Assembly: GCA_910585555.1 (NCBI GenBank)
Contig: CAJUFU010000025.1
Coordinates: 12,767-39,668, forward strand
Direction of reading: 5' to 3'
DNA from: an uncultured Lachnospiraceae bacterium
Lineage (GTDB): Bacteria > Bacillota > Clostridia > Lachnospirales > Lachnospiraceae
DNA length: 26,902 bases
The notes under the pieces are model-generated. The model saw only the letters and a list, made by a program, of their open reading frames with translations. It did no database searches and was not told the DNA's origin. This document shows positions 15,432-24,636 of the stretch, one piece after another; within the stretch, counting starts at the first letter, position 1; every line of letters starts with the position of its first letter. The position numbers were made by a program, and so were the translations under genes.

Positions 15432-16805
15432 CTATTCGCTTTTTAAGTTTGCCAGGTTTTCCTTCACAATCTCATCCATATTGGCAGCCCATTCCTCCGG
15501 TGTTATTTCTCCCAGAATCAAACTGGTAGTCTCCTTTTCGAGAGGCTCTACAGATGCGGAATCGATCACTACATCCCAGCACTTTGCATACTGTTCAACC
15601 CCTTCCACGTCTCTGATTACCTGCTGATACACCTCCGGCAGACCGGCAATCGTCTCTTCGTCCGGCATCACGGAAGGCAGAATATTATGATTGAGCGCCG
15701 CTTCTGCGTAGTGGTTCAAAAGATAACCGATAAAATCCTTCATCTGGTCTGTCATGGCATCTGCCCTGACTGCCGTTCCAATTCCCGAGTTCGCGAAGAA
15801 ATCTGTCGCTGCCGTTACATCTGTGTCAGAATAGGTCGGCATGGTAAAATAATCGATATCGTCAAGCAGTTCCTTGTTTTCATCTGTCAAATCTGCCAAT
15901 GCCCACGTACCGTTATAGATCATGGCTGTCTGCCCGCTGGTAAACAGATCGTTCATGGTGTTAGAGTCAGACGTTGTCCATCCAACCTGATAATATTCAC
16001 CCATTTTCTGCATAAATTCAGCCGCCTTCAGCCCAGCCTCTTCTCCAAAAGATGCCTTGCCGGATACTGCATTCTGAATATACTCATTACCCGTCATTCT
16101 GAATGGAATCATCGCGAAATAACGAAGAGGCGGCCAGTCGCTGCCTACAGCAAGCGGCGTATACCCCTTTGCTTTCAGCTTGTCGCAGACATCAATAAAC
16201 TCATCAAAAGTAGCCGGTTCTTTCGTAATGCCTGCGTCTTCGAACATGTTCTTGTGATAGAAAAAGTACTCTGTATTACACTGAAATGTCATAAGCCAGA
16301 GGCTGCCGTCATTTAATTTCGCATATTCTTTGGATATATCAAATATCTTGTCCTGCATGCCGAGTTCGTCGTACAGACTGTTAATATCATAAATCTTTCC
16401 CTGCTCCGCAATACTTGCCACCCAGGTATCCGGATCCGACTCAAACCATTCCGGCAGCTCGTCGCTGGCCCCCAAAATCTTTAACTTCTGCAGATAGGAA
16501 GTCCTGTCAGGAATACTTTCCACTTCAAACGTAAAATCCAGTTCCGGATGCTCCTCCTGATAACTTTTGGCGATATCCTGCATTGCAAGAATCTCCGCCT
16601 GTGTTTCATTTCTGCATGTCATATAATGAATATACAATGTATTATCGCTATCAGCAGCCCCATTATCCGCAGCTTCCTGTTGTCCTTGTGCTGCGGCATT
16701 TCCGGCGTCCGCAGCATTTTCCTGAGTTTCTCCATTCCCGCATCCGCCAAGCAGACCGGCCGTCATAGCCGATATACATAATAATGCCAACAGTTTTCTT
16801 CTCAT
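15432..16805 (-). CDS. Extracellular sugar-binding lipoprotein of the ABC importer
   Basis: 457 residues. A lipoprotein signal ends in LLGGC, with the lipid-bearing Cys at 22. An Ala/Gln/Asp-rich linker follows (about 25-52), then a family 1 solute-binding fold. Typical pieces are EPATFDEFIDVCDKLKAKGY and AMIYNGTWALADL, in which aromatic residues usually line the sugar site. AGGAGG lies 9 nt before the ATG. It is the first gene of the importer/GH2 operon, behind the promoter at 16880-16908 and the palindrome at 16854-16867. The ligand is probably an oligosaccharide later cut by the GH2 enzyme; its identity cannot be inferred. Confidence 0.93.
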   Translation of the reverse strand: MRRKLLALLCISAMTAGLLGGCGNGETQENAADAGNAAAQGQQEAADNGAADSDNTLYIHYMTCRNETQAEILAMQDIAKSYQEEHPELDFTFEVESIPDRTSYLQKLKILGASDELPEWFESDPDTWVASIAEQGKIYDINSLYDELGMQDKIFDISKEYAKLNDGSLWLMTFQCNTEYFFYHKNMFEDAGITKEPATFDEFIDVCDKLKAKGYTPLAVGSDWPPLRYFAMIPFRMTGNEYIQNAVSGKASFGEEAGLKAAEFMQKMGEYYQVGWTTSDSNTMNDLFTSGQTAMIYNGTWALADLTDENKELLDDIDYFTMPTYSDTDVTAATDFFANSGIGTAVRADAMTDQMKDFIGYLLNHYAEAALNHNILPSVMPDEETIAGLPEVYQQVIRDVEGVEQYAKCWDVVIDSASVEPLEKETTSLILGEITPEEWAANMDEIVKENLANLKSE

Positions 16806-16853
16806 AATCGTAATCCTCCTGCTAATTGATATGTTTATTTTTCATTATCCAGA

Positions 16854-16867
16854 AACAAGCGCTTGTT
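16854..16867. promoter_or_regulatory. Perfect 14-bp palindrome, LacI-type operator
   Basis: AACAAGCGCTTGTT is fully symmetric about a central CG. The core AAGCGCTT is typical of LacI/GalR/CcpA-family sites. The outer bases do not fit the canonical cre TG...CA. It lies about 6-19 nt downstream of the predicted start of the sugar operon, where a bound repressor would block it. Confidence 0.55.
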
Positions 16868-16879
16868 CTATGTCACATT

Positions 16880-16908
16880 ATTGTATGACAATCCGGTTCC
16901 TGTTTAAA
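16880..16908 (-). promoter_or_regulatory. Promoter of the sugar ABC/GH2 operon
   Basis: On the minus strand: weak -35 TTTAAA (16908-16903), a 17-nt spacer, and -10 TACAAT (16885-16880). The start would be near 16873. A weak -35 suits a promoter that needs an activator, here presumably the YesN-type regulator encoded divergently. Confidence 0.45.
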
Positions 16909-16963
16909 TGGAACTTCTTCGTAAAATCGGAAAGATTTTAGGTAAATGAATAACAACCATATA

Positions 16964-16988
16964 TTTTCATGAAAAACTTGTATATAAT
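16964..16988 (+). promoter_or_regulatory. Promoter region of the histidine kinase/regulator pair
   Basis: A consensus -10 TATAAT lies at 16983-16988, 35 nt before the ATG. There is no -35 consensus; the spacing falls on a 12-bp palindrome TTTTCATGAAAA (16964-16975), which may be a regulator site. Confidence 0.45.
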
Positions 16989-17023
16989 ATCCATAAATCA
17001 TTTCTGATGCCAAAGAGGTACCT

Positions 17024-18865
17024 ATGAATTACTGTTTTTATAAGTCAATTAAGAAAAGAACAAATTCCATACAGAGCAGCATTTTCATAAAATTTACTGT
17101 AATATATTGTATCATCATTTTAATACTGTACTCCATACTGACGCTTTCCACACGCTACACCTTTGCCGCCGAAGCGCAGACCAGCTCCCAGCGTGAAATC
17201 GCCGCTCTTGCCTCCACCATGGATACAACCATCAGCCATTTGTATGACTATGCCATCACCACCTCTTTAAACAGTACATTAATCAAAACAACCGTTGAGC
17301 ATCCTGCACCCCCTGCTTCGGAAGCCCGGCAATATGCTATGACGCAATCGCTCAACGGTATCATCAATTCTATTATTGGTCTGAACTCCTCCATTTCCCA
17401 CTGGGGCATCTTATCTCTCAGCGGAGAGTTTTTTCCGGTAAGTGATTTCAATATGTCCAATATCCAGGGATTTAATCCCCGTTCCATCATAGATATGCAC
17501 AGCAAACGGCTGTCTCCCTGTATCAGCGGCCCTTACCCGGTCTATGAAAATAAAATATCCTCTTCCATGGAGCCGTGCTATGTTTTTGTCCTCTCGAAGC
17601 CTATCGTACGTTTGGACCTAAACCAAATATGCGGATATGTGATTTTCCTGATCGATTCCTCCACGCTGTCCTCTATTTTTGAAAAATATCTGCCGGCAGA
17701 TACGGAAAATCATTTCTATATTTTAGATTCTGATGACCGGATTCTGCTATCATCAGATTTATCACTGATCGGACTCCCTTTTACATCCGAACAGGCGGAT
17801 TACCTAAACAACAGCCAATTTTCTAATCTTAAAGGGAATGGGTTCTACCTCTCATCCCCTTTTAACGGGGACGCATTACTATACTCCATGCGGCAGCTAA
17901 ATGGCATTGATTGGAAAATAATAACTTCCTACCCTTTAGAAGCGTTAATGACTGAGCAAAAAGTATTATCCCAGATTATTCTCACCACCGCTTGTCTGGC
18001 CCTTTGCGCTTTCCTTACAGCCGCCTTTTTCATTGCCAGGTCCATTTCCCATCCTCTGCGTATTCTATCCGGGCATATGGAAAAAATAGCAGAAGACTCC
18101 TACCACACAATCACGGTACCGCAGACCATGAACGAAGTGGAAACACTATACAATGGCTATAATTACATGATGAACAAAACCAATGAACTGCTCAACTCTA
18201 TCTATGAAGAACATGCGGAAAAAACAGAATATCAGTTTAAACTATTACAGTCACAGATCAAGCCTCATTTCCTGTATAACACATTGGAGATGATCAAAGC
18301 TTTGATCGATCTGGAAATGAATGAAACGGCCAGCAAAGCCCTCACCTCTCTCTCCATGTTTTACAGGCTTTCGTTGAGCCATGGCGCGGACATTATTCGT
18401 ATTCAGGATGAATTAGAAATATCCGAAAACTATCTCGCGCTGGAAAAAATGCGCCACCCGGAATACTTTAATTATTCCATCGAATATCCCGATGAGATTT
18501 GCGCCTATTCCATACCGAAATTAACTTTACAGCCAATCCTGGAGAATTCTGTCCTCCATGGGATGACCAATTATCAGTCTAAGGGAAGGATTCATATAGC
18601 GGTACGAGAAGAAAAGGAACATTTGGTCTTCACGGTAGAAGACAACGGACAGGGTATATCTGAGGCGAAACTCCATACCCTGCTGTTAAATATCGACCAG
18701 AAACAGGCAGTTTCATCAGATTCCTTTGGTCTGTCTAACATAAACCGCCGTTTGAAAATGTTCTTCGGTGATTTATACAGTATCAAAATCGAAAGTCAAC
18801 TTGGTATGTATACCCGCATTACTTTAAGCATTCCCAAAATCGAACCCAGCGTGGAGAAAATATGA
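17024..18865 (+). CDS. YesM-type sensor histidine kinase
   Basis: 613 residues. A cytoplasmic tail leads to membrane helix 1 (about 23-46), an extracellular Cache-like sensor of about 260 residues and membrane helix 2 (about 308-332). A HAMP linker (about 333-385) and the kinase core follow. The phosphoacceptor His415 lies in QSQIKPHFLYNTLEMI, the His_kinase (LytS/YesM) motif rather than HisKA. ATP-binding boxes follow: N box PILENSVLHG, G1 DNGQGIS, G2 SFGLSNINRR. AAGAGG lies 5 nt before the ATG. It overlaps the response regulator by 4 nt. Divergent placement next to a sugar importer indicates that it senses an extracellular saccharide, directly or through the binding protein, and controls that operon. 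Confidence 0.92.
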   Translation: MNYCFYKSIKKRTNSIQSSIFIKFTVIYCIIILILYSILTLSTRYTFAAEAQTSSQREIAALASTMDTTISHLYDYAITTSLNSTLIKTTVEHPAPPASEARQYAMTQSLNGIINSIIGLNSSISHWGILSLSGEFFPVSDFNMSNIQGFNPRSIIDMHSKRLSPCISGPYPVYENKISSSMEPCYVFVLSKPIVRLDLNQICGYVIFLIDSSTLSSIFEKYLPADTENHFYILDSDDRILLSSDLSLIGLPFTSEQADYLNNSQFSNLKGNGFYLSSPFNGDALLYSMRQLNGIDWKIITSYPLEALMTEQKVLSQIILTTACLALCAFLTAAFFIARSISHPLRILSGHMEKIAEDSYHTITVPQTMNEVETLYNGYNYMMNKTNELLNSIYEEHAEKTEYQFKLLQSQIKPHFLYNTLEMIKALIDLEMNETASKALTSLSMFYRLSLSHGADIIRIQDELEISENYLALEKMRHPEYFNYSIEYPDEICAYSIPKLTLQPILENSVLHGMTNYQSKGRIHIAVREEKEHLVFTVEDNGQGISEAKLHTLLLNIDQKQAVSSDSFGLSNINRRLKMFFGDLYSIKIESQLGMYTRITLSIPKIEPSVEKI

Positions 18866-20481
18866 CCCCCGCAGAAACGAGGCAAAGCATGAAAACAATC
18901 GCAGTGATAGATGATGAATATTACTTCAGGCAGGTTCTGATCAAATATATTAACGATTACCATGAGGAATATACTATTGTGGGCGAAGCTTACAATGGTT
19001 CTGACGGCATCCGGCTGATCGATGAACGCCGCCCTGACATTGTACTGCTGGATATATCCATGCCCCAAAAAGACGGATTTGCTGTCATCCAGCACACCCT
19101 GGCCCAGGAAAGAAGGACTCGTTTTATCATTATCTCGGGTTATGACAGATTCGATTACGCGCAGAAGGCCATTCGTCTGGGGGTAGAAGATTTCCTGCTC
19201 AAACCCATTACACCGCAGAACTTATATGACTGCCTTAAAGAAGTATCTCGGAAAATCGATGCCAGTCGTGCCGTCTCACAAACGCTCTCTGCGCTTGCCC
19301 AAAAAGAGCACCGGAACAAATCCTATTTAGCCTCCACATTGCTTCATAGACTGACACAAGAAAATAACACTTCGGAAGAGTTGGAACAGCTTGCGAAAGA
19401 AATAGCCTTTCCTGTCAGTTCCGTCATGTTTGGCGCGGCAGCTGTCCATATAACACAGCAATATGAAGCGTTGGACAAAAAGACGCTGGATATCTATTCT
19501 TTCGCTGTGGAAAATATTCTAAATGAACTGTTAGCCGGAAACAACACGCAGTGTGTCGGCGCCGTAAGCGGCTCTTCTATTCTGCTGCTTTTTGCCATGC
19601 AGGAAGAAAATGCTGCTTTCTTCCCATCCCTCCAGGCAGCTTTCGGACAGTTCATTGCAACCCTCAACCGCGACAGACTGCATATTATCGTATCCATCGA
19701 TCAGCCTTATGAGATGCTGACAGAGCTTTCTACGTCCTACCGGAACGTTCTCTCGTTACAGCAATATTGCATTTTCTATTCTTTAAGCGGTATCTTTGAT
19801 TACCCATCCTATGCAGATACCATACGCATCCAGATTCCCGAGCATTTACTTACCGCCCAAAAGCTGGAAATCAACCGCTGTATCAGATGTAATAATTACC
19901 TTGGCATTCTTACAGGAAGCCGCGCTGTTTTTGACCTAATCCGAAGCCAAAAACCCGACCCCGGATATATCGCACAGCAGTTACAAATCATTTTAAAAGA
20001 TATTACAGATCTCTATATGGAATACCGCATCACGCCAGCGTTAGTCATGGATATCGAAAAGTTACAATCCTGTAGAAATTTAATGGAAATACAGACAACT
20101 TTTATGGAATTAATCCGTGCGCTCACGCAGGCCATTACCAACCCCGTTCAACCCTCTAATCATATTACAATTGTAAAAGTGAGAAATTATATTGAAGAAC
20201 ACTATCATGAGCCGGATTTAGGGCCCCGCTCCTTATCCCAAATATTCAATATCAATGAGCAGCATCTTTGCTTTCTCTTTAAAAAACATACTGACTACAC
20301 GATTGGAAATTATGTATTGAAGATCAGAATGGAGGCTGCTAAGCATCTATTGCATCATGCAAACTATAATATCACAGAGATATCCACGCAGGTGGGCTAT
20401 AAGGATACCGGCTATTTTAGTAAGTGCTTCAAAAAGTATTACGGTATATCGCCTAAACATTACATTACCAAAAAATCATGA
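18862..20481 (+). CDS. YesN-type response regulator with AraC DNA-binding domain
   Basis: 539 residues. The receiver domain (about 10-130) has VIDDE, the phosphoacceptor Asp64 in DIVLLDISMP and Lys114 in LLKPITP. A middle region of about 280 residues is typical of YesN proteins. The C-terminal AraC domain (about 435-539) has two helix-turn-helix units: LGPRSLSQIFNINEQHLCFL and ITEISTQVGYKDTGYFSKCF. The start at 18862 overlaps the kinase stop as ATGA, with GTGGAG 5 nt upstream. The ATG at 18889 (MKTIAVIDDE), with GAGG upstream, would place the receiver at the very N terminus as in most relatives. It likely activates the divergent importer operon when phosphorylated. Confidence 0.92.
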   Translation: MTPAETRQSMKTIAVIDDEYYFRQVLIKYINDYHEEYTIVGEAYNGSDGIRLIDERRPDIVLLDISMPQKDGFAVIQHTLAQERRTRFIIISGYDRFDYAQKAIRLGVEDFLLKPITPQNLYDCLKEVSRKIDASRAVSQTLSALAQKEHRNKSYLASTLLHRLTQENNTSEELEQLAKEIAFPVSSVMFGAAAVHITQQYEALDKKTLDIYSFAVENILNELLAGNNTQCVGAVSGSSILLLFAMQEENAAFFPSLQAAFGQFIATLNRDRLHIIVSIDQPYEMLTELSTSYRNVLSLQQYCIFYSLSGIFDYPSYADTIRIQIPEHLLTAQKLEINRCIRCNNYLGILTGSRAVFDLIRSQKPDPGYIAQQLQIILKDITDLYMEYRITPALVMDIEKLQSCRNLMEIQTTFMELIRALTQAITNPVQPSNHITIVKVRNYIEEHYHEPDLGPRSLSQIFNINEQHLCFLFKKHTDYTIGNYVLKIRMEAAKHLLHHANYNITEISTQVGYKDTGYFSKCFKKYYGISPKHYITKKS

Positions 20482-20507
20482 ACTTCTTTTTCTTTTCAAT
20501 GCCACCC

Positions 20508-20536
20508 TGTACATCCCATCCTAAATATGGTAAACT
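20508..20536 (+). promoter_or_regulatory. Promoter of the FAD enzyme gene
   Basis: TGTACA (20508-20513), a 17-nt spacer, and TAAACT (20531-20536) preceded by TGG as an extended -10. The start would be near 20543. It begins about 30 nt after the regulator stop, and no terminator hairpin was seen between them. Confidence 0.45.
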
Positions 20537-20607
20537 GTTTAGTATCTTTGGATATCTGTGCTGGCAACGTTTTACAGCCCTGTATCCGCGCAAAAACGAG
20601 GTATTCC

Positions 20608-22164
20608 ATGAAAAAAGTGTATGTGATCGGCGCCGGGCCTGCAGGGCTCACCGCCGCTTACGAATTATTAAAACAAAGTAAGGATTATGAAGTCACCGTT
20701 TTAGAAGAATCCGGTGCCATGGGCGGCATCTCCAAGACCGTCAACTACAAGGGCAACCGCATGGATATGGGCGGCCACCGTTTCTTCTCCAAAGTGCCGG
20801 AGGTAAATGCCTGGTGGGATCGGATGCTGCCAAGACAGGGCGCTCCCACCTACGACGATATTGTTCTGCACCGCACCATGACCTTAAATCCAGGCGGCCC
20901 GGATCCGGAGAAGGAAGACCGGGTCATGTTACGCAGAAACCGGGTGTCCCGCATCTATTTCAAGCAGAAGTTCTTCGACTATCCCATTTCCTTAAAGCCG
21001 GAGACTTTCATGAACATGGGCCTGCTCACCACATTACAGGTAGGTTTCAGTTACCTGGCCTGTCTGCTTCACAAGCGGAAAGAGAATTCCTTAGAGGATT
21101 TCTACATCAATCGTTTCGGTAGAAAACTCTACTCCATGTTCTTTGAACATTACACGGAGAATCTGTGGGGACGCCACCCCAGCGAGATTGCCCCGGATTG
21201 GGGCGCCCAGCGGGTAAAGGGATTATCCATCATCGCTATTTTAAAGGATGTCTTTTCCAAAATGTTTCCCGGAAAGAAAGAGCGGGAGGTTGAGACTTCT
21301 CTCATCGAAGAATTTAGTTACCCCAAGCTAGGGCCTGGCCAGCTCTGGGATGTGACTGCGGCGGAGATTGAGAAAATGGGAGGTAAGATACTTCGCCACT
21401 GCAAGGCCACAAAGCTTCATAAGGATGCAACGAACCACATCACTTCTCTCACCTACGAGACTGACGGACAGGAAGTGACTGTGGAGGGGGATACTTTTAT
21501 TTCCTCCATGCCCGTCAAAGATCTGGTGGCAGGCATGAACGATGTCCCCCAGGAAGAAGCCGCCATTGCTGCGGGACTTCCCTACCGTGACTATATGACG
21601 GTGGGACTGCTTTTGCCCAAACTGAATCTGCAAAACAAGACCAAGTTAAAGACCATCGGCAACATTGTGCCGGACTGCTGGGTCTATGTACACGACAGGA
21701 CCGTCCAATTGGGACGCTTCCAGATCTACAACAACTGGTCCCCTTACATGATCAAGGACTTAGAGCACACCGTCTGGATTGGTTTAGAATACTTTTGTTT
21801 TGAAGGCGATAAGTACTGGAACATGTCCGATGAGGACTTCACCAAATTTGCGGTAGACGAAATCGTGGGCATGGGCCTGATCGATTCCCCGAAAGACGTG
21901 ATGGACTCCCATGTGGAGCGGGTGAAAAAGGCATACCCGGCATACTTCGATACCTACAAGGATATGGACAAGCTGGTGGACTATTTGAAGTCCATCGACA
22001 ATCTCTACTGTGTGGGCCGAAACGGCCAGCACCGTTACAACAACATTGACCATTCTATGGTGACCTCCTTCGAGACCGTGAAGAATATCGTAAACGGGAT
22101 ATCTTCCAAGGATAATATCTGGAATGTGAACACGGAGAAAGCATATCACGAATCGAAAAGCTGA
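20608..22164 (+). CDS. FAD-dependent oxidoreductase/mutase, UDP-galactopyranose mutase-like
   Basis: 518 residues, cytoplasmic. The N-terminal Rossmann motif GAGPAG (8-13) binds the FAD ADP moiety, followed by an acidic strand end (VLEES). DMGGHRFFSK (53-62) contacts the flavin. A C-terminal GRNGQHRYNNIDHSM resembles the second FAD-binding stretch of UDP-galactopyranose mutase and amine-oxidase-type enzymes. Such proteins occur in surface polysaccharide loci and are often misnamed protoporphyrinogen oxidase. It is longer than typical UDP-galactopyranose mutases (about 370-400). The substrate is therefore open. I start at ATG 20608 with GAGG 6 nt upstream; the frame is open to 20527, but that part shows no ribosome site and would precede the Rossmann fold. 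It appears to be a single-gene unit. Confidence 0.82.
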   Translation: MKKVYVIGAGPAGLTAAYELLKQSKDYEVTVLEESGAMGGISKTVNYKGNRMDMGGHRFFSKVPEVNAWWDRMLPRQGAPTYDDIVLHRTMTLNPGGPDPEKEDRVMLRRNRVSRIYFKQKFFDYPISLKPETFMNMGLLTTLQVGFSYLACLLHKRKENSLEDFYINRFGRKLYSMFFEHYTENLWGRHPSEIAPDWGAQRVKGLSIIAILKDVFSKMFPGKKEREVETSLIEEFSYPKLGPGQLWDVTAAEIEKMGGKILRHCKATKLHKDATNHITSLTYETDGQEVTVEGDTFISSMPVKDLVAGMNDVPQEEAAIAAGLPYRDYMTVGLLLPKLNLQNKTKLKTIGNIVPDCWVYVHDRTVQLGRFQIYNNWSPYMIKDLEHTVWIGLEYFCFEGDKYWNMSDEDFTKFAVDEIVGMGLIDSPKDVMDSHVERVKKAYPAYFDTYKDMDKLVDYLKSIDNLYCVGRNGQHRYNNIDHSMVTSFETVKNIVNGISSKDNIWNVNTEKAYHESKS

Positions 22165-22197
22165 TAGCCAATCAAAAACATCTATTATGACTACCCA

Positions 22198-22230
22198 TAG
22201 AGGCTGCCTGGTATTTTCAGGCAGCCTCTA
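22198..22230. terminator. Strong hairpin between convergent genes
   Basis: A perfect 13-bp stem pairs TAGAGGCTGCCTG (22198-22210) with 22218-22230 across a 7-nt loop. It lies between the convergent stops at 22164 and 22245. AT-rich tracts on both sides allow it to serve both strands, although neither has a long unbroken T run. Confidence 0.75.
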
Positions 22231-22244
22231 ACATTAAAATTTTA

Positions 22245-23390
22245 TCAATTCCTGTAAATTCTTGACCTATTTCTCCAACCAAAAACCAGCACGCACAAAA
22301 CTGACACTATTGCCGTATAAATCACCATTCCATACAGATACCGCACATTGTGGATGGACAACAGATAATAATAGGGCGGCAGTAAATACTTCACGGCCCG
22401 AAACCCCTGCAGATTCAAAAACACCGGGCACAATACCAACATCCCCGCTGTCAGAATCAGAGCCAAACTCCCCAGCCGCTCCGGCGTCTTGCAAAGCAGT
22501 CTGAGCAGATTACAGAACGCCAGCGTGGCACAGGCAAAGAGCGCACAGCTGATCACTTCCCGCTGCCATAAGGTAAACACCCCTGCCAGCTTACAGGCTA
22601 AAAGAAGCACCACCGCCCCATCTGACAGAAGCACCCCGCATACCCCGAAAGCCGCAGGCAGTCTGCGCGCCGCCGGCGTCCTGGAAAAAACGCCCTGCTC
22701 CTCATCCTGCATAAAATACAGACAGGCCGCCAGACCGCAGAGTACCAGCCAGACTGCCAGGATACCCCGCAGAGGTGCCTGTACATAACTAAAATCCTCT
22801 TCTACCGCCTGTCCGCCGTCCAGATAGGCCAGCTGGAACAGGCTCCCCTCCACCAAAGTGCGCTCATAGGCCTGTCTAAGTTCTTCCTCACTGATATCCC
22901 TAAGCCCCAGATCCTCCCGGACATAGGCTTCATAGACCCCATAAGAAAAGGCCGGATAGAGAACCGCACCCAGGATTTCCCGGCTGAGTATCAAGGAAAC
23001 GCTGTCCTTTCGTTCCACCACCTGCACCACAGGACGCACCCGCTTCTTAGCGGCCGCCTCCTTAAGACTGCCCGAGAGATCTCCTGTGAAAATCCAGGCC
23101 GCGTCAGCCTCTCCTTCCGCTACCATCTGTCTGGCCACCTCCTCTTTGTCACAGCGCAGATAGCGCAAAACTCCCTCTTCCTCCGTCAGCTCTCCGACTG
23201 CCCGCGCCGCCAGTTCATCCTCCCCATCGGTTAAGCACAGCACTATCGTGGCAATACCGCTCTCCTCTTTGGCAAGCAGCCTGATGCCGCCCACAAGCAG
23301 GGGCACCATACATAAGATCAGCAGAAAACTATATTTTTTGAACAAGCGTTTATTGTACAGATAATATCTGACCGCCATCCGTCTGATCAT
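22245..23390 (-). CDS. ABC-2 type permease (second of the pair)
   Basis: 381 residues. One N-terminal membrane segment (about 20-40) is followed by an outer domain of about 160 residues, then five or six membrane segments (about 205-370). This is the ABC-2 (YhgE/NatB/LnrM-like) layout. The outer domain has paired beta-alpha elements (VLCLTDGEDELAARAVGEL). GGGAGGGG lies 8 nt before the ATG, across the stop of the upstream permease. It is the last gene of the operon. With its sister gene and the ATPase it should form a heterodimeric exporter; the cargo could be a peptide, lipid or drug and cannot be told from sequence. Confidence 0.82.
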   Translation of the reverse strand: MIRRMAVRYYLYNKRLFKKYSFLLILCMVPLLVGGIRLLAKEESGIATIVLCLTDGEDELAARAVGELTEEEGVLRYLRCDKEEVARQMVAEGEADAAWIFTGDLSGSLKEAAAKKRVRPVVQVVERKDSVSLILSREILGAVLYPAFSYGVYEAYVREDLGLRDISEEELRQAYERTLVEGSLFQLAYLDGGQAVEEDFSYVQAPLRGILAVWLVLCGLAACLYFMQDEEQGVFSRTPAARRLPAAFGVCGVLLSDGAVVLLLACKLAGVFTLWQREVISCALFACATLAFCNLLRLLCKTPERLGSLALILTAGMLVLCPVFLNLQGFRAVKYLLPPYYYLLSIHNVRYLYGMVIYTAIVSVLCVLVFGWRNRSRIYRN

Positions 23391-23394
23391 CCAC

Positions 23395-24636
23395 TCAGCC
23401 CCTCCCTATCTTATTTCTTCTGACAAGCGCCGATAAGGCCAGAAAAACTGCCAGATACAATAACACTCCGCAAGCTGCCCTCGGATTGCCTTCCCCTGCC
23501 ACGCTGCCGTCCACATACTGCAGAGCCTGCCCCGTGGGCAGAAGACGTCCAATCCTTTCCATGCTGTCCGGGAAAAAGGCCGCCGGATAAAAGAAGCCGG
23601 ACAGATACCCCATGCCCAGGCCGCACAGAAATTGCAGCAAAATACCGCTCACCACACCCGTCACCAACTCATACAAAAGAAACTGCAAAGCCGCAAACAT
23701 AGCCATCACCGGAAGAAGGGCAAATAAAAACCCGCTCAAGGGTTCCGCTCCCAGCCCCTCCCATTCCGGGATGGTTAAGAGCTCTTTCTCCAGACAAAAA
23801 GAAAGGGGCACAAACAGCAGGGCCGTACAGAATAACAGCAGACACAGATAGGCCAGATACTCTCCGGCCACCTGAGACCAAGCCCCCACGCCCCTGGACT
23901 TCATAAATCTGGGCTCATCAACCCTTTTATGAAGAAAGAGCTGACTGTTGTGAATCCCCGACAACAACAACAAAAACAACAGGATGCTGCAAAAATAATA
24001 GCCCTCCACAGACAAACCGTTGGCGATACCAAGCACCTCCACCTCATAGAGGCCGCTCCTGTTGACCACCAATTCAATCAAAAGCAGGTTCAGTCTATTG
24101 GTGGCATCCCAGAATTCCTCCTGCATCCCCCGTTCCAGCATAAGCGTCTGCATCCCAAAGATGGCGCTCTGAGAGCTTGTCACCAGGGTGGACGCCACGT
24201 CCACAATCTGGCCCATCACCATGGTGCCGATTCCTTTTTGTCCCTGGGATGCGATATAAGAGATGGGTTTATCATTTCTGCCCGACTCAATGGCATCCAT
24301 CATCCCTTCGGGAAGCTCCACAATCGCATAAAGTTCTCCCCGCATAAAGGACTCTTCCGCCTCTTTTTCGGTCATGGTCACCAGTTCTATCATAAAGCGG
24401 GAGTCATCCAGAGACTGTATGGCCGTGATACCGAATCCAAGATAGGAGGACGACAGATCGCCCACCACGCCAATCCGATACTTCTGACTATCCCCCGCCA
24501 GGATACCATCGCGTAAAAATACCGCCGCCAGAACGCCCACACACAGGCACACCAAAAGATTGACCGCCGCCTGTCTTGGGAATGTCTTCATCACTCGTTT
24601 CAATTGTATATGAAAATATGCGATACCTTTTCTCAT
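23395..24636 (-). CDS. ABC-2 type permease (first of the pair)
   Basis: 413 residues with the same plan as the downstream permease: membrane segment at about 26-44, an outer domain of about 165 residues, then five or six membrane segments (about 215-405). The outer domain contains VVGDLSSSYLGFGITAIQSL and a helical ERGMQEEFWDATNRL region. The start codon abuts the ATPase stop (TAAATG), so translation is coupled; the ribosome site is weak. The two permeases share only low visible identity, suggesting an old heterodimer. Confidence 0.82.
   Translation of the reverse strand: MRKGIAYFHIQLKRVMKTFPRQAAVNLLVCLCVGVLAAVFLRDGILAGDSQKYRIGVVGDLSSSYLGFGITAIQSLDDSRFMIELVTMTEKEAEESFMRGELYAIVELPEGMMDAIESGRNDKPISYIASQGQKGIGTMVMGQIVDVASTLVTSSQSAIFGMQTLMLERGMQEEFWDATNRLNLLLIELVVNRSGLYEVEVLGIANGLSVEGYYFCSILLFLLLLSGIHNSQLFLHKRVDEPRFMKSRGVGAWSQVAGEYLAYLCLLLFCTALLFVPLSFCLEKELLTIPEWEGLGAEPLSGFLFALLPVMAMFAALQFLLYELVTGVVSGILLQFLCGLGMGYLSGFFYPAAFFPDSMERIGRLLPTGQALQYVDGSVAGEGNPRAACGVLLYLAVFLALSALVRRNKIGRG

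Noticed and set aside
16854..16867. Canonical CcpA cre site
   Set aside because: The core AAGCGCTT fits, but the outer TG...CA bases are missing, so I call it only a LacI-type operator.
23929..24516. 195-codon plus-strand frame within the permease
   Set aside because: It is antisense to a well-supported ABC-2 permease. The composition (Gln/His-rich) is what reversed membrane-protein codons give.
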